A DNA stretch of 43,916 bases, from positions 1 through 43,916 of the forward strand of contig CALYPF010000006.1 of NCBI GenBank assembly GCA_945271245.1. The letters are read 5' to 3'. The position numbers were made by a program, and so were the translations under genes. The notes under the pieces are model-generated. The model saw only the letters and a list, made by a program, of their open reading frames with translations, did not search any database and was not told the origin of the DNA. Below are positions 19,798 through 30,138 of the stretch, piece by piece. Each line of letters starts with the position of its first letter. Positions within the stretch are counted from its first letter, which is position 1. Origin of the DNA: an uncultured Enterobacteriaceae bacterium (GTDB taxonomy: Bacteria; Pseudomonadota; Gammaproteobacteria; Enterobacterales; Enterobacteriaceae).

Positions 19798-21630
19798 TCA
19801 AAAAGGAAATAGTAGCGGGATTAACAGTACGCATATCAGCATAACCAATAGCGTGAAAGGCACGCCCAGTTTAACAAAATCGCCAAAGCGATATCCTCCC
19901 GGGCCTAACACCAGCATATTTACCGGAGAAGAGACCGGTGTCATAAATGCCGCAGAAGCCGCCATCGCCACCATCATCGCAAAAGGATAAGGCGAGACAT
20001 CCATGCTTCTGGCGGCGGCCAGCGCAACAGGAGCCATCAATACGGCCGTCGCCGTATTTGAGATAAACAGGCCGATAATAGCGCTAAGCGCGAACAGACA
20101 AATCAGCATTAAATAAGGCCCGCCACCGCCACCTATCGCCATCAGCCCCTGAACGATTAATGCTATGCCGCCGGTTTTCTGCAGCGCCAGCGCAAACGGC
20201 ATCATACCAACGATAACAATAATGCCAGGCCAGTGGATCGCTTTCCACGCGCTGGCCGCGTCAATACAGCGAAATTTCCCCATAAGTAAGCAAGCAATCA
20301 TTGCGGCAATCGGGTTCGGGATTTCATCCGTGAGCATTAGCGCAACCATCAGCGCCAGACAAAAAATAGCATGCGGCGCCTGACTGTGTGCCGGTGAAGC
20401 ATCTCGCTCTTCTGCTGGTAAACCCAACACAACAAAATCACGGCTGCGGTTGCCTAAAAGCTGAATCACCTTCCACGTTGCCGCAATAAGCAAAATATCG
20501 CCGGGCTGAAGAATTTCATCCAGCAAACCGCCTTCCAGCACCAGCCCTGCGCGCTTAAGCCCGATAACATTTAGCCCAAAGCGCTGACGAAACGCCGCGT
20601 CGCGCACGCTCATGCCTGCCAGCGCGGACTCCGGCACCAGCATTACCTCTGCCATACCAACGTCAAGCGCATGCTCAGAAAAATACTCGCCTCTTAGTAT
20701 GTGAGGTTCAAGCTGTTGCTCATGACAAAATTCCCGCAAATCGACTTCGGAAGCGGACATATCAATCAGCAGTACATCGCGCGCCAGCAATTGCGTATCG
20801 CCGGAAACATTCATAATGACTCGCCTGAAATGCCGCCAGCGTTCGATACCAATCACGTTGGCCCCGTAGCGCGTTCTTAATTTAACATCGTCCAGCCGCT
20901 GGCCAATCAGCGGAGAACCGACGCGCACCGCCAGGCGCCGCGCCCGTCCCGTTAAATGATATGTTTTAATCAAATCGCGAAACGAGCTGCGACGCCAGCC
21001 CTCTTTCCCGCTATCCGTTTCAGGTCCGGCAAACGCCAGGCGTGCCAGCAGCATATAGCCGATGCCAGCCGCCAGTACCACCAGCCCAAGAGGAGTAACG
21101 CTGAAAAAATGAAATCCTGGCAGCCCTTCGCGCAAAAGCTCGCTATTGATAACAAGATTGGGCGGCGTAGCGACCAGCGTCATCATGCCGCTAATCAGAC
21201 CTGCAAAACTGAGTGGCATCATTAATTTTGACGGAGGTATTTTCATGCGACTGGATACGCTAAGCACCACGGGTATAAAAATGGCCACGACGCCGGTGGA
21301 GCTCATAAACGCTCCGAGGCAGGCAACGGTTAGCATTAATAAGATAAGCATACGGGTTTCGCTGCTGCCCGCCGCTCGCACCAGCCAGGCGCCCAGCCGC
21401 GTCGCCACCCCGGTGCGCACCAGGCCATCGCCAATAACAAATAGCGCTGCAATGAGTATGACGTTAGGATCGCTGAAACCAGAGAACGCTTCGGCCGGTG
21501 TTAATGTACCGCTAAGCACAAAGGCGATAATTGCCCCCAGCGCAACGGCCTCCATACGCACTTTACCGGATGCAAATAGCACTACCGCTGCCAGCAATAG
21601 CGCGATCGTCCACAGTAATTCTGCGTTCAT
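19798..21630 (-). CDS. yfbS: SLC13-family transporter with paired TrkA-C domains
   Basis: This inner-membrane transporter has two blocks of hydrophobic helices (about residues 1-200 and 410-610) separated by a cytoplasmic region with two TrkA-C (RCK-C) domains. The SNT-type motif [13 protein letters not shown] near residue 530 and the TPVSSPVN repeat near residue 570 are signatures of the divalent anion:sodium symporter family. From this start it has 610 residues, as in E. coli YfbS. The substrate is not known to me. The chosen ATG has GGAGG 5 bp upstream; the frame is open 10 codons further. The usual neighbour yfbT is absent. Confidence 0.93.
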   Translation of the reverse strand: MNAELLWTIALLLAAVVLFASGKVRMEAVALGAIIAFVLSGTLTPAEAFSGFSDPNVILIAALFVIGDGLVRTGVATRLGAWLVRAAGSSETRMLILLMLTVACLGAFMSSTGVVAIFIPVVLSVSSRMKIPPSKLMMPLSFAGLISGMMTLVATPPNLVINSELLREGLPGFHFFSVTPLGLVVLAAGIGYMLLARLAFAGPETDSGKEGWRRSSFRDLIKTYHLTGRARRLAVRVGSPLIGQRLDDVKLRTRYGANVIGIERWRHFRRVIMNVSGDTQLLARDVLLIDMSASEVDLREFCHEQQLEPHILRGEYFSEHALDVGMAEVMLVPESALAGMSVRDAAFRQRFGLNVIGLKRAGLVLEGGLLDEILQPGDILLIAATWKVIQLLGNRSRDFVVLGLPAEERDASPAHSQAPHAIFCLALMVALMLTDEIPNPIAAMIACLLMGKFRCIDAASAWKAIHWPGIIVIVGMMPFALALQKTGGIALIVQGLMAIGGGGGPYLMLICLFALSAIIGLFISNTATAVLMAPVALAAARSMDVSPYPFAMMVAMAASAAFMTPVSSPVNMLVLGPGGYRFGDFVKLGVPFTLLVMLICVLLIPLLFPF

Positions 21631-21674
21631 CATCTCCTCCCCTGCTCCATCAATAAGCATATTGCCATAAAAAA

Positions 21675-21694
21675 ACCCCCTTGAATGAGGGGGT
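21675..21694 (-). terminator. Intrinsic terminator downstream of yfbU
   Basis: A 7-bp perfect stem (ACCCCCT at 21675-21681 with AGGGGGT at 21688-21694) is followed on the minus strand by a run of seven T. It lies about 120 bp after yfbU and about 45 bp upstream of yfbS, insulating the two genes. Confidence 0.85.
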
Positions 21695-21817
21695 AAATCA
21701 AAGGGAGATGTAATTAGCGGGCCTGGTTATCGCCAACTATTTCGGCCTGTCAAACCTAGAGAAAAGCGAAAGCCGGTATAATTTTATGCCGCCAGTTTCC
21801 CATCTGGCTTACGGCGC

Positions 21818-22312
21818 TCAGGCGTGAGTGATTTGTGTAATTTCATTAGCGCTGAGATGGTACTGGCGTGGGCAGGCATGCCAAATTTTCAGCATCCGCT
21901 GGTATTTCTCCAGCATCGGCGTCTGCGCATTAAAACCGTGAGTTCCGGCATCGAAATGCGTATAACGGCCTTCAACGTTTACCATAAAGCGCACATAACT
22001 TAATAAACGCGCTTCGGTCGCGGCATCAAACCCTAAAAAAGTCACCCTACATTCATTAATGTCGATTTTATCCTTCAAATTACTCCAGGAAACGTGCAAC
22101 GCGTGATACATCTCCATAATATCAATCACTTCGCGACAGGTTTCCTCCGTCAACTGACCAAATTCCCGATCCAATTCACGCATTTGCAACCCAAATCCAC
22201 GCTCAACGATGGTTTGCAGGCGGCGATAACGCTCGGCATTCTCAGGATCGAGCATAACCATCATTTTGTACTGGTTCGAAAGTATCAGGCGTTGGGCATT
22301 CGTCATTTCCAT
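21818..22312 (-). CDS. yfbU: Conserved protein YfbU
   Basis: This cytoplasmic protein of 164 residues belongs to the conserved YfbU family (UPF0304), found widely in enterobacteria. It is rich in charged helices, with no membrane segment and no catalytic motif I can name. Length and sequence match E. coli YfbU closely. In E. coli it has been linked to toxin-mediated cell death, which I cannot judge here. It is transcribed alone, with its own terminator downstream. Confidence 0.94.
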   Translation of the reverse strand: MEMTNAQRLILSNQYKMMVMLDPENAERYRRLQTIVERGFGLQMRELDREFGQLTEETCREVIDIMEMYHALHVSWSNLKDKIDINECRVTFLGFDAATEARLLSYVRFMVNVEGRYTHFDAGTHGFNAQTPMLEKYQRMLKIWHACPRQYHLSANEITQITHA

Positions 22313-22428
22313 TTCGGCGTTACTCCTGCAAAGAATAGTATTAGTAAAATATCGAAATTTTATACCCGCGCCCTGCTTCCTGACTGGTATACCCGCGCTT
22401 ATTACAGGGCGTAATATGAAAAGATAAT

Positions 22429-22884
22429 TTATAAGTCGTCGAGGAAAGTTTTATCCAATTGACGAAATGCGCGCTTTAACGTATCGGCCAGCGCCTGATA
22501 GTCCGGCTTACCATCCACCGGCGTCAGCGCCATCCCGGACAGTTCAAGCTTACCGCGAATATCGTAAAACCAGTTTAATATTGACGGCGGTAGCGGTGTC
22601 ACAGAGCGTTTTCCGAGCCACCATAACCCCTGCAATGGCAGACTCAACGCAAACAGCGCGGTTGCAACCGCAGGGCCTAACTGCCCGCCCAGCGAAATTT
22701 GCCAGCAGAGCGTAAACATGGCGACGGGCGGCATAAATCGTATCGCAAAGCGGGTCGCACGAATAATGCGGTTTTCAATAAATACCGGTGCCAGCCGCTT
22801 TTCAAGGGGCCACGTTTTTGCGTAACGCTGCCCGCGCTGGAACAGGCGCAAGCCACCGGTACGATATTCTGGAAGTTTTGACAT
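22429..22884 (-). CDS. yfbV: Inner-membrane protein YfbV (UPF0208)
   Basis: The product has 151 residues with two hydrophobic segments (about residues 45-65 and 68-88) and a soluble C-terminal half. In E. coli, YfbV takes part in chromosome macrodomain organisation by insulating the Ter domain. The central and C-terminal parts match closely; the first 25 residues differ from E. coli. It is divergent from ackA across a 332-bp gap. Confidence 0.93.
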   Translation of the reverse strand: MSKLPEYRTGGLRLFQRGQRYAKTWPLEKRLAPVFIENRIIRATRFAIRFMPPVAMFTLCWQISLGGQLGPAVATALFALSLPLQGLWWLGKRSVTPLPPSILNWFYDIRGKLELSGMALTPVDGKPDYQALADTLKRAFRQLDKTFLDDL

Positions 22885-23216
22885 GGCTTTACCTCAAATA
22901 CATAAGCAAAAAATAAACTTTTCAAGCAAGATAACAACTGAATCGGGCAATCTTCAAAATATTTTGTCATCGCGGGACGCAATCAGGTATCCTTCTGGGT
23001 TTCACGATGGTCGTAGAAGGCAATGCGCCGCCTGTCAAGAAAGGGGGTTGCTAACGGCCCGCCCTTACGCTTTTCTATATTAGCGTGCGCCTTTTTATTC
23101 ATCATGCCAAAAATCGGACCTGGCATGACGTTAATCATAAACGTCCGCGTCGTCTTGCGCTACGATGAGAAGATGTTTGACGTTTTTTTAGCCACATATA
23201 TAAAGTAGGTACTTCC
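22885..23216. promoter_or_regulatory. yfbV-ackA divergent intergenic region
   Basis: This 332-bp gap must hold the promoters of yfbV (minus) and ackA (plus). No gene is seen in it. The ackA ribosome-binding region reads AAGTAGG 7 bp before the ATG. I could not place a convincing promoter. Confidence 0.5.
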
Positions 23217-24419
23217 ATGTCGAGTAAGTTAGTACTGGTTCTGAATTGCGGTAGCTCCTCTCTTAAATTCGCAGTTATCGATGCAGCGAACGGCGAAGAG
23301 CACCTTTCTGGCCTGGCCGAATGCTTCCATCTTCCTGAAGCCCGCATTAAATGGAAAATGGATGGTGCAAAACAGGAAGCGGCGCTGGGTGCTGGCGCAG
23401 CCCACAGCGAAGCGCTGAACTTTATTGTTAACACGATTCTGGCTCAAAAACCTGAATTGTCCGCACAGCTCACGGCAATTGGCCACCGTATTGTACACGG
23501 CGGCGAGAAATACACCCGCTCCGTCATTATCGATGATAGCGTGATTCAGGGAATTAAAGACGCGGCGCCTTTTGCCCCGCTGCATAACCCGGCTCACCTG
23601 ATCGGTATTGAGGAAGCGCTGAAATCCTTCCCATCTTTGGCGAAAAAGAATGTGGCCGTATTTGATACCGCATTCCATCAGACAATGCCGGAAGAGTCGT
23701 ACCTCTACGCTCTGCCCTACAAAATGTATAAAGACCACGGCGTGCGTCGCTATGGTTTCCACGGCACCAGCCACTTCTATGTGACCCAGGAAGCGGCCAA
23801 AATGCTGAACAAACCGGTTGAGCAGATTAATATTATTACCTGTCACTTGGGCAACGGTGGTTCCGTTTCAGCCATCCGCAACGGCCAGTGCGTTGATACT
23901 TCAATGGGGCTGACGCCGCTGGAAGGCCTGGTAATGGGTACGCGCTCTGGCGATGTCGACCCGGCTATCATTTTCTTCCTGCATGATAATCTGGGTATGA
24001 GCATCGATCAGATTAATAAAACGCTGACCAAAGAGTCTGGTCTGCAGGGTCTGACTGAAGTCACCAGCGATTGCCGCTACGTTGAAGATAACTACGACAG
24101 CAAAGCCGATGCTAAACGCGCAATGGACGTTTACTGCCATCGCCTCGCGAAATACATTGGTGCCTACACGGCGCTGATGGACGGCCGTCTGGACGGCGTT
24201 GTCTTTACCGGCGGTATCGGTGAAAACGCCGCAATGGTGCGCGAGCTGTCGTTAGCTAAACTGGGCGTACTGGGTTTGGAAGTGGATCATGAACGCAACC
24301 TGGCCGCTCGCTTTGGTAAATCAGGCTTCATCAACAAAGAAGGCACTGTGCCGGCAATGGTGATTCCAACCAATGAAGAGCTGGTTATCGCTCAGGACGC
24401 CAGCCGCCTGACTGCCTGA
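23217..24419 (+). CDS. ackA: Acetate kinase AckA
   Basis: This cytoplasmic kinase interconverts acetyl phosphate plus ADP with acetate plus ATP. The product has 400 residues, identical in length to E. coli AckA. The ASKHA-fold phosphate motif [10 protein letters not shown] begins near residue 9, the family signature around [11 protein letters not shown] lies near residue 205, and the adenine motif FTGGIGENA near residue 330. One substitution is notable: the region [10 protein letters not shown] has the common F where E. coli has A. It is followed by pta with a hairpin in between. Confidence 0.98.
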   Translation: MSSKLVLVLNCGSSSLKFAVIDAANGEEHLSGLAECFHLPEARIKWKMDGAKQEAALGAGAAHSEALNFIVNTILAQKPELSAQLTAIGHRIVHGGEKYTRSVIIDDSVIQGIKDAAPFAPLHNPAHLIGIEEALKSFPSLAKKNVAVFDTAFHQTMPEESYLYALPYKMYKDHGVRRYGFHGTSHFYVTQEAAKMLNKPVEQINIITCHLGNGGSVSAIRNGQCVDTSMGLTPLEGLVMGTRSGDVDPAIIFFLHDNLGMSIDQINKTLTKESGLQGLTEVTSDCRYVEDNYDSKADAKRAMDVYCHRLAKYIGAYTALMDGRLDGVVFTGGIGENAAMVRELSLAKLGVLGLEVDHERNLAARFGKSGFINKEGTVPAMVIPTNEELVIAQDASRLTA

Positions 24420-24424
24420 TTCTC

Positions 24425-24447
24425 TACCGCCAGCCTCGCTGGCGGTA
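24425..24447 (+). terminator. Hairpin between ackA and pta
   Basis: A perfect 10-bp stem (TACCGCCAGC at 24425-24434 and complement at 24438-24447) with a 3-nt loop is followed by CTGTTTTGTG. It starts 6 bp after the ackA stop and may reduce, but not abolish, read-through into pta. The tail is short, so a partial terminator or mRNA-stability role is likely. Confidence 0.6.
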
Positions 24448-24499
24448 CTGTTTTGTGTCGCGCTCGCCTATGCCGGGCGTTAACGAAAGAGGTTATACC

Positions 24500-26638
24500 G
24501 TGTCCCGTACTATCATGCTCATCCCTACCGGAACCAGCGTCGGCCTGACCAGCGTCAGCCTTGGCGTTATCCGTGCTATGGAACGTAAAGGCGTCCGTTT
24601 GAGCGTCTTTAAACCTATCGCTCAGCCGCGCAGCGGCGGCGATGCGCCCGATCAAACTACCAGCATCGTGCGCGCAAACTCCGATTTGCCGACCGCTGAG
24701 CCGCTCAATATGAGCCACGTTGAGTCGCTGCTGTCCAGCAACCAAAAAGACGTGCTGATGGAAGAGATCATCGCACGCTACCATGCGAATACCAAAGATG
24801 CGGAAGTCGTGCTGGTTGAAGGCCTGGTCCCTACCCGCAAGCACCAGTTCGCGCAATCGCTAAATTATGAAATTGCGAAAACGCTAAATGCAGAAATTGT
24901 TTTCGTGATGTCTCAGGGCACCGACACGGCAGAACAGCTTAAAGAGCGCCTGGAACTGACCCGCAGCAGCTTCGGCGGCACAAAGAATACTAATATCACC
25001 GGCGTTATCGTAAATAAACTCAACGCACCGGTTGACGAGCAGGGGCGCACCCGTCCCGATCTGTCAGAGATCTTTGATGATTCCAACAAAGCGCAGATCA
25101 TCAGCGTCGACCCCCAGCAGTTTAAACAGCAAAGCGCATTGCCGGTGCTGGGCTGTATCCCCTGGAGCTTCGATCTGATTGCCACCAGGGCTATCGATAT
25201 GGCGCGCCACTTAAACGCCACGGTAATCAACGAGGGCGATATCAATACTCGCCGCGTAAAATCCGTTACCTTCTGCGCGCGCAGCCTGCCAAATATGCTG
25301 GAGCATTTCCGTCCTGGCTCACTATTAGTGACCTCAGCGGATCGCCCGGATGTGCTGGTAGCGGCCTGCCTGGCAGCGATGAACGGCGTAGAAATCGGCG
25401 CACTGCTATTAACCGGCGGCTATGAAATTGACCCGCGTATTAAGCAACTATGTGAACGCGCTTTCGCCACCGGTTTACCGGTATTTACCGTCACATCTAA
25501 TACCTGGCAGACCTCACTCAACCTGCAAAGCTTTAATCTGGAAGTGCCGGTTGACGATCATGAGCGCATCGAGAAAGTACAGGAATATGTGGCGGGTTAC
25601 ATTGATGCCACATGGATTGAATCCCTGAGCGCAACGTCTGAACGCAGTCGCCGTCTGTCACCACCCGCTTTCCGTTATCAGCTCACTGAGCTGGCGCGTA
25701 AAGCCGGTAAGCGCGTGGTACTGCCAGAAGGCGATGAGCCGCGTACCGTTAAAGCCGCAGCTATCTGTGCCCAGCGTGGCATCGCAACCTGCGTGCTTCT
25801 GGGCAACCCAGAAGTCATTAACCGCGTTGCCGCCGCTCAGGGCGTTGAGCTCGGTAAAGGCATCGAAATTGTAGACCCGGACGTGGTACGTGAAAGCTAT
25901 ATTGCGCGCCTGGTCGAGCTGCGCAAAAATAAAGGGATGACAGAAGCCGTCGCCCGCGAACAGCTGGAAGATAACGTTGTGCTGGGCACTATGATGCTGG
26001 AGCAGAACGAAGTCGATGGCCTGGTTTCCGGCGCGGTGCACACCACGGCGAATACTATTCGCCCGCCGCTACAGCTAATCAAAACGGCACCGGGAAGCTC
26101 CCTGGTTTCTTCCGTCTTCTTCATGCTGCTGCCTGAGCAGGTTTATGTGTATGGCGACTGCGCCATTAACCCGGATCCCACCGCAGAGCAGTTGGCTGAA
26201 ATCGCTATTCAATCCGCCGATTCCGCTACCGCTTTTGGTATTGAACCGCGCGTAGCGATGCTTTCCTACTCCACCGGCAACTCCGGCGCGGGCAGTGACG
26301 TAGAGAAAGTACGCGAAGCGACGCGTCTGGCGCAGGAAAAACGCCCGGATCTGATGATTGACGGCCCGCTGCAGTATGACGCTGCCGTAATGGCAGACGT
26401 TGCGAAATCAAAAGCGCCAAACTCACCGGTTGCAGGCCGTGCTACCGTGTTCATCTTCCCGGATCTGAACACCGGTAATACGACCTATAAAGCGGTGCAG
26501 CGCTCGGCGGATCTGATTTCCATTGGTCCAATGCTGCAGGGTATGCGCAAACCGGTTAACGATCTCTCGCGCGGCGCGCTGGTCGATGATATCGTGTATA
26601 CCATCGCGCTGACGGCAATTCAGTCAAGCCAGCAGTAA
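24500..26638 (+). CDS. pta: Phosphate acetyltransferase Pta
   Basis: This enzyme converts acetyl-CoA and phosphate to acetyl phosphate and CoA, working with AckA. The long enterobacterial form is present: an N-terminal P-loop-like domain (residues 1-190, with [12 protein letters not shown]), a DRTGG middle domain, and the catalytic phosphotransacetylase domain from about residue 390 to the end. From the GTG start at 24500 it has 712 residues (E. coli 714). GAGG lies 8 bp before the GTG, and MSRxIMLIP is the family N-terminus; the frame is open 15 codons upstream. Confidence 0.97.
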   Translation: MSRTIMLIPTGTSVGLTSVSLGVIRAMERKGVRLSVFKPIAQPRSGGDAPDQTTSIVRANSDLPTAEPLNMSHVESLLSSNQKDVLMEEIIARYHANTKDAEVVLVEGLVPTRKHQFAQSLNYEIAKTLNAEIVFVMSQGTDTAEQLKERLELTRSSFGGTKNTNITGVIVNKLNAPVDEQGRTRPDLSEIFDDSNKAQIISVDPQQFKQQSALPVLGCIPWSFDLIATRAIDMARHLNATVINEGDINTRRVKSVTFCARSLPNMLEHFRPGSLLVTSADRPDVLVAACLAAMNGVEIGALLLTGGYEIDPRIKQLCERAFATGLPVFTVTSNTWQTSLNLQSFNLEVPVDDHERIEKVQEYVAGYIDATWIESLSATSERSRRLSPPAFRYQLTELARKAGKRVVLPEGDEPRTVKAAAICAQRGIATCVLLGNPEVINRVAAAQGVELGKGIEIVDPDVVRESYIARLVELRKNKGMTEAVAREQLEDNVVLGTMMLEQNEVDGLVSGAVHTTANTIRPPLQLIKTAPGSSLVSSVFFMLLPEQVYVYGDCAINPDPTAEQLAEIAIQSADSATAFGIEPRVAMLSYSTGNSGAGSDVEKVREATRLAQEKRPDLMIDGPLQYDAAVMADVAKSKAPNSPVAGRATVFIFPDLNTGNTTYKAVQRSADLISIGPMLQGMRKPVNDLSRGALVDDIVYTIALTAIQSSQQ

Positions 26639-26662
26639 ACTTTAGTATTGATATACACTCGG

Positions 26663-26683
26663 GGCCGCCTTAATAAGGCGGCC
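26663..26683 (+). terminator. Intrinsic terminator after pta
   Basis: A 9-bp perfect stem (GGCCGCCTT at 26663-26671, AAGGCGGCC at 26675-26683) with a 3-nt loop is followed directly by six T. It lies 25 bp after the pta stop. Confidence 0.93.
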
Positions 26684-26689
26684 TTTTTT

Positions 26690-27049
26690 ATAGGCGCCTT
26701 TCCGGCGCGCCATTGAGCTTCTGTTCACATAATTGATCGCCCGCCCGGTAATCATTTTTAGTTCATGGGTTTTTAAATCAATTAACAGGCCTGAGGTTAA
26801 GAGATTATCGTGTGCACACTTCTGGCTTCACCGCTAAACGCTCCGCGCATTCGTGACAGCTTAAGCAACGCCCGGCGGGCGCTCGTATTGCGCCCAAACG
26901 CAGCCGCCTTTCTTGCTCACCTTTTTCCGGAGGCTCAAGCGTGTAGAGGGAAAAGAGGACGATGGCCCGAGAAGCCCGGACCACGCAGGGATGAGAAGCA
27001 AGAGGCGATCGTCAGCGCGCCATACCGCGACACCGGCGTAAAAACCGCG
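26690..27049. other. Non-coding stretch between pta and yfcD
   Basis: About 360 bp where E. coli carries yfcC. I find no recognisable gene. It contains short GC-rich inverted repeats, such as CGCCC-GGC-GGGCG and GGGCGC...GCGCCC around 26872-26894. A 100-codon open frame on the plus strand (26810-27112) overlaps the 3' end of yfcD and looks spurious. Confidence 0.5.
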
Positions 27050-27655
27050 CTACTTTATTTCATCGGAAATACCGTCGCGATCGCTTTCCGCCGCGATGTC
27101 AGAAAGCACTGACTCCGCAGGTTCCGGCACCCGAAGCGGCGAATTGTGCGCGTTGCGGCTCATCCATAAGGCCAGAGCCTTAAGTGAATCCTGGGTAAAC
27201 TCATCACAGCGAGCCGTTATCTCCTCTGGCGCCATCCAGCAAACCTCGCTGACTTCATCTTCCTGCAGTGCGAATGGCCCATGTGAAACGCAGCTAAATA
27301 GCGCGCCCCAAACCCGACAATGCTCATCTTCAAAGTAAAAAAGACCATGCTCGGCAAAAGGGACTCCGGCAATGCCCAGTTCCTCTTCCGCCTCGCGGCG
27401 CGCAGAATCAAGGATGGCTTCATCGGCCATTACCACGCCGCCGGCGGTTGCATCCAGCATACCCGGCATAAAATCTTTTGTTTCCGTCCGCCGCTGCACC
27501 AGAATTTTACCCATTCCGTCATGCACCACAATAAATGTTGCACGATGGCGTAGACGCTGAGCGCGCATCTGCTCGCGGCTGGCCTGTGCGATCACTGCAT
27601 TTTCTTCGTTGACGATATCAACCCATTCTGTGCCAGTTAGACTCTGCTCCACCAT
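27050..27655 (-). CDS. yfcD: Nudix hydrolase YfcD
   Basis: This is a predicted Nudix hydrolase acting on nucleoside-diphosphate-linked or similar phosphoanhydride substrates; the substrate is unknown to me. The Nudix box Gx5Ex7REUxEExGU is intact at residues 73-95 (with REAEEELGI). The product has 201 residues against about 180 in E. coli: the extra part is a C-terminal acidic tail from about residue 178. The N-terminal two thirds match very closely. It is on the minus strand 100 bp from yfcE. Confidence 0.94.
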   Translation of the reverse strand: MVEQSLTGTEWVDIVNEENAVIAQASREQMRAQRLRHRATFIVVHDGMGKILVQRRTETKDFMPGMLDATAGGVVMADEAILDSARREAEEELGIAGVPFAEHGLFYFEDEHCRVWGALFSCVSHGPFALQEDEVSEVCWMAPEEITARCDEFTQDSLKALALWMSRNAHNSPLRVPEPAESVLSDIAAESDRDGISDEIK

Positions 27656-27756
27656 CGGGAAACCTTTTATTCCGGGCGCTCTGTAAGGCGCATGACTGTT
27701 TCAGACTCGGACAACGGCCATGTTGCTCTTCACAAACGGCCTGCGTCGCCAGTAAG

Positions 27757-28308
27757 TTACGGCGTAATCTCAAGACGTGCAATAACGGCGTTATCATCAA
27801 GAGCATAAATGCTCAGAATGCCAGCATCCAGCGTGCCATAGCTTGCGGGGTAGCCGCCTTTAGGAATACTTATCGATCCTGGGTTAAACAATAGCGCCTG
27901 CGCGCGGCGTTCAGCCAGCGGCAAATGTGTATGTCCAAATACTAATACATCATTGGAAGTAAGGGGGGGAAGATTATCGGGGTGATAGAGGTGCCCGTGA
28001 GTTAAAAACAGGCGCCGGTCGCCTGTCACTATTTGTTGCCACGGCGCGGTTATTGGAAAGTCCAGCAGCATCTGATCCACCTCGCTGTCACAGTTGCCGC
28101 GTACGGCAATGATGCTAGACGCATAGCGGTTCAGCGCTGATGCAACACCGGCAGGATTGTAACTTTCAGGCAGCGTATTGCGCGGACCGTGGTTGAGGAT
28201 ATCGCCTAACAGCACCAGCCAGCGCGCTCCACTGCGAGTAAACTGCGCCAATACCCGCTCTGTAGCAGGCAGGCTGCCGTGAATATCAGACGCAAACATC
28301 ATCTTCAT
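27757..28308 (-). CDS. yfcE: Phosphodiesterase YfcE (calcineurin-like)
   Basis: This metallophosphoesterase hydrolyses phosphodiester bonds in artificial substrates in E. coli; the natural substrate is unclear. The binuclear metal motifs are complete: DIHG with Asp8 and His10, GDILNHG with Asp36, RGNCD with Asn72, THGH with His104, and GHTH with His126 and His128. The product has 183 residues (E. coli 184). Downstream lies yfcD in the same orientation. Confidence 0.95.
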   Translation of the reverse strand: MKMMFASDIHGSLPATERVLAQFTRSGARWLVLLGDILNHGPRNTLPESYNPAGVASALNRYASSIIAVRGNCDSEVDQMLLDFPITAPWQQIVTGDRRLFLTHGHLYHPDNLPPLTSNDVLVFGHTHLPLAERRAQALLFNPGSISIPKGGYPASYGTLDAGILSIYALDDNAVIARLEITP

Positions 28309-28621
28309 TTATCCAACCCCTTTTCACACCGGACGGCACTCATAATACCTTATTCAATACCCCGATTCAGCCGTCGGGATACGCGACATCTCATCCTTAC
28401 TACTGCAAGCTAATACGACAATAGAGATGTGCAGCCAGACAAGTCCATCGTCTGCTCCCCGGCGGTGTTGCAAAGGTTACCTTCGCTCAGGTAATCAATG
28501 TCGCCGGGAGCCGCCTCATGTATCATAGGGTACGCCGTAAATAGTTTTAGTTACGCCGGGCCACCGACTGATTATCCGCAAACCGCGCCACTCACCCGCG
28601 CATCACTCCTGAGGAATCCCT
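28309..28621. promoter_or_regulatory. yfcE-folX divergent intergenic region
   Basis: This 313-bp gap holds no recognisable gene and should contain the promoters of yfcE (minus) and folX (plus). In E. coli yfcF and yfcG lie here. GAGGA just before 28622 is the folX ribosome-binding site. Confidence 0.5.
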
Positions 28622-28987
28622 ATGCCACCGCTACCGGACGCCGTGATCCGTATTAAAAACCTGCATCTGCGCACTTATATCGGTATCAAAGCAGAAGAAA
28701 TCGCCAACCGTCAGGACATCGTTATCAATATCGTACTGCACTATCCGGCCGAGCGCGCTCGCGAGAGCGAAGATATCGCCGACGCGCTCAATTACCGCAC
28801 TATCACAAAGGCCGTTATTCAGCACGTTGAAAACCAGCGCTTCGCGCTGCTGGAAAAATTAACCCAGGACGTACTTAATATCGTTCACGATAATCCATGG
28901 GTAACCTATGCTGAAGTAGAGATCGATAAACTTCACGCGCTTCGCTACACCGACTCGGTCTCCATCACGATGAGCTGGCGCCGCTAA
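28622..28987 (+). CDS. folX: Dihydroneopterin triphosphate 2'-epimerase FolX
   Basis: This small enzyme (121 residues) of the dihydroneopterin aldolase/epimerase fold inverts C2' of 7,8-dihydroneopterin triphosphate to the monapterin form. Matching family sequence includes [13 protein letters not shown] near the N-terminus and [14 protein letters not shown] near the end. A GAGGA motif precedes the ATG. It is followed by yfcH 76 bp downstream on the same strand, as in E. coli. Confidence 0.95.
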   Translation: MPPLPDAVIRIKNLHLRTYIGIKAEEIANRQDIVINIVLHYPAERARESEDIADALNYRTITKAVIQHVENQRFALLEKLTQDVLNIVHDNPWVTYAEVEIDKLHALRYTDSVSITMSWRR

Positions 28988-29063
28988 CCGCGTCCCACCT
29001 ATACCCTGCTTTACTGAATAATATAAACCGTAAAAATAGACGAGAAGCACAGGCGGAGGAAAT

Positions 29064-29957
29064 ATGAACGTTGTGATTACCGGCGGCACGGGGCTAATAG
29101 GTCAACGGCTGGTCTCCAGACTTTTAGCGCTGGGACACGAAATCACCGTCGTCACGCGCAGCCCCAATGATGCCCAGAGTAAACTGGGTGACCGGGTGAC
29201 GCTGTGGCAGGGGCTGAATAATCGCAGCACGCTCGATGGCTACGACGCGGTGATAAATCTCGCCGGCGAACCCATCGCGGATAAACGCTGGACGGCCGCG
29301 CAGAAAGAGCGCCTGTGCCGCAGCCGCTGGGAACTCACTCAGCGGCTGGTCGATTTAATCAACGCCAGCCACACGCCCCCTTCAGCCCTTATTTCCGGCT
29401 CTGCCATCGGCTATTACGGTGACCTTGGCGAAGTGGTTGTCACTGAAGAAGAACCTCCCCATAACGAATTTACCCATAAGCTGTGCGCACGCTGGGAACA
29501 AATCGCCTGCCAGGCGCGCAGCGATCGCACCCGAGTCTGCCTCGTACGCACGGGTATCGTGCTATCCGCCGAGGGCGGTATGCTACATAAACTATTACCG
29601 CTATTTCGCGCCGGTCTGGGCGGCCCAACCGGCAATGGTCGCCAGTATATTCCCTGGATTCATATTGAGGATATGGTTAACGCGCTGCTCTGGCTTCTGG
29701 ATAACCCACTGCACGGGCCGTTCAATATGACCTCTCCCTATCCGGTGCGCAACGAACACTTTGCGCACACGCTGGGACGCGTTTTACATCGCCCGGCGCT
29801 CATACGCGTCCCCGCCGCCGCCATTCGGTTGCTTATGGGAGAATCTGCGGTGCTGGTACTCGGCGGGCAGCGAGCGCTACCCAAAAGGCTTGAGGCGGCA
29901 GGATTTGAATTTCGCTGGTTTGAGCTGGAAGATGCACTGCGTAATCTGTTGCGTTAA
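29064..29957 (+). CDS. yfcH: Epimerase family protein YfcH (SDR39U1-like)
   Basis: The product has 297 residues, like E. coli YfcH, and belongs to the extended short-chain dehydrogenase/epimerase family. The N-terminal GGTGLIGQ (residues 7-14) binds NAD(P), and a DUF1731 domain occupies roughly the last 50 residues ([13 protein letters not shown]). The substrate is unknown. AGGAAAT lies just before the ATG. It lies downstream of folX, from which it may be co-transcribed. Confidence 0.94.
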   Translation: MNVVITGGTGLIGQRLVSRLLALGHEITVVTRSPNDAQSKLGDRVTLWQGLNNRSTLDGYDAVINLAGEPIADKRWTAAQKERLCRSRWELTQRLVDLINASHTPPSALISGSAIGYYGDLGEVVVTEEEPPHNEFTHKLCARWEQIACQARSDRTRVCLVRTGIVLSAEGGMLHKLLPLFRAGLGGPTGNGRQYIPWIHIEDMVNALLWLLDNPLHGPFNMTSPYPVRNEHFAHTLGRVLHRPALIRVPAAAIRLLMGESAVLVLGGQRALPKRLEAAGFEFRWFELEDALRNLLR

Positions 29958-30138
29958 TCACAGCGCGTCTGCGCCCGTGTATTCCAGCCCGCAGCGCTGC
30001 AGATAAACCTTGATGCAGTTTTAGCGATCCTCAGAACAGCGCTGCCCTTACAGGATAAAATGCGGCCTATGACTCAGGTACCTGTATTCAGCGTCCTGCT
30101 TCGCGGATAAAGACAAGCGGCCGCGCTGGCAAAACAAA

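Noticed and set aside
23177-23204. TTGACG with TATAAA 16 bp downstream, just before ackA
   Set aside because: Transcription from it would start after the ackA ribosome-binding site, so it cannot be a normal ackA promoter.
26810-27112. 100-codon plus-strand open frame between pta and yfcD
   Set aside because: It starts at GTG, runs antisense into yfcD and has an Arg/Ala-rich composition typical of chance frames in GC-rich DNA.
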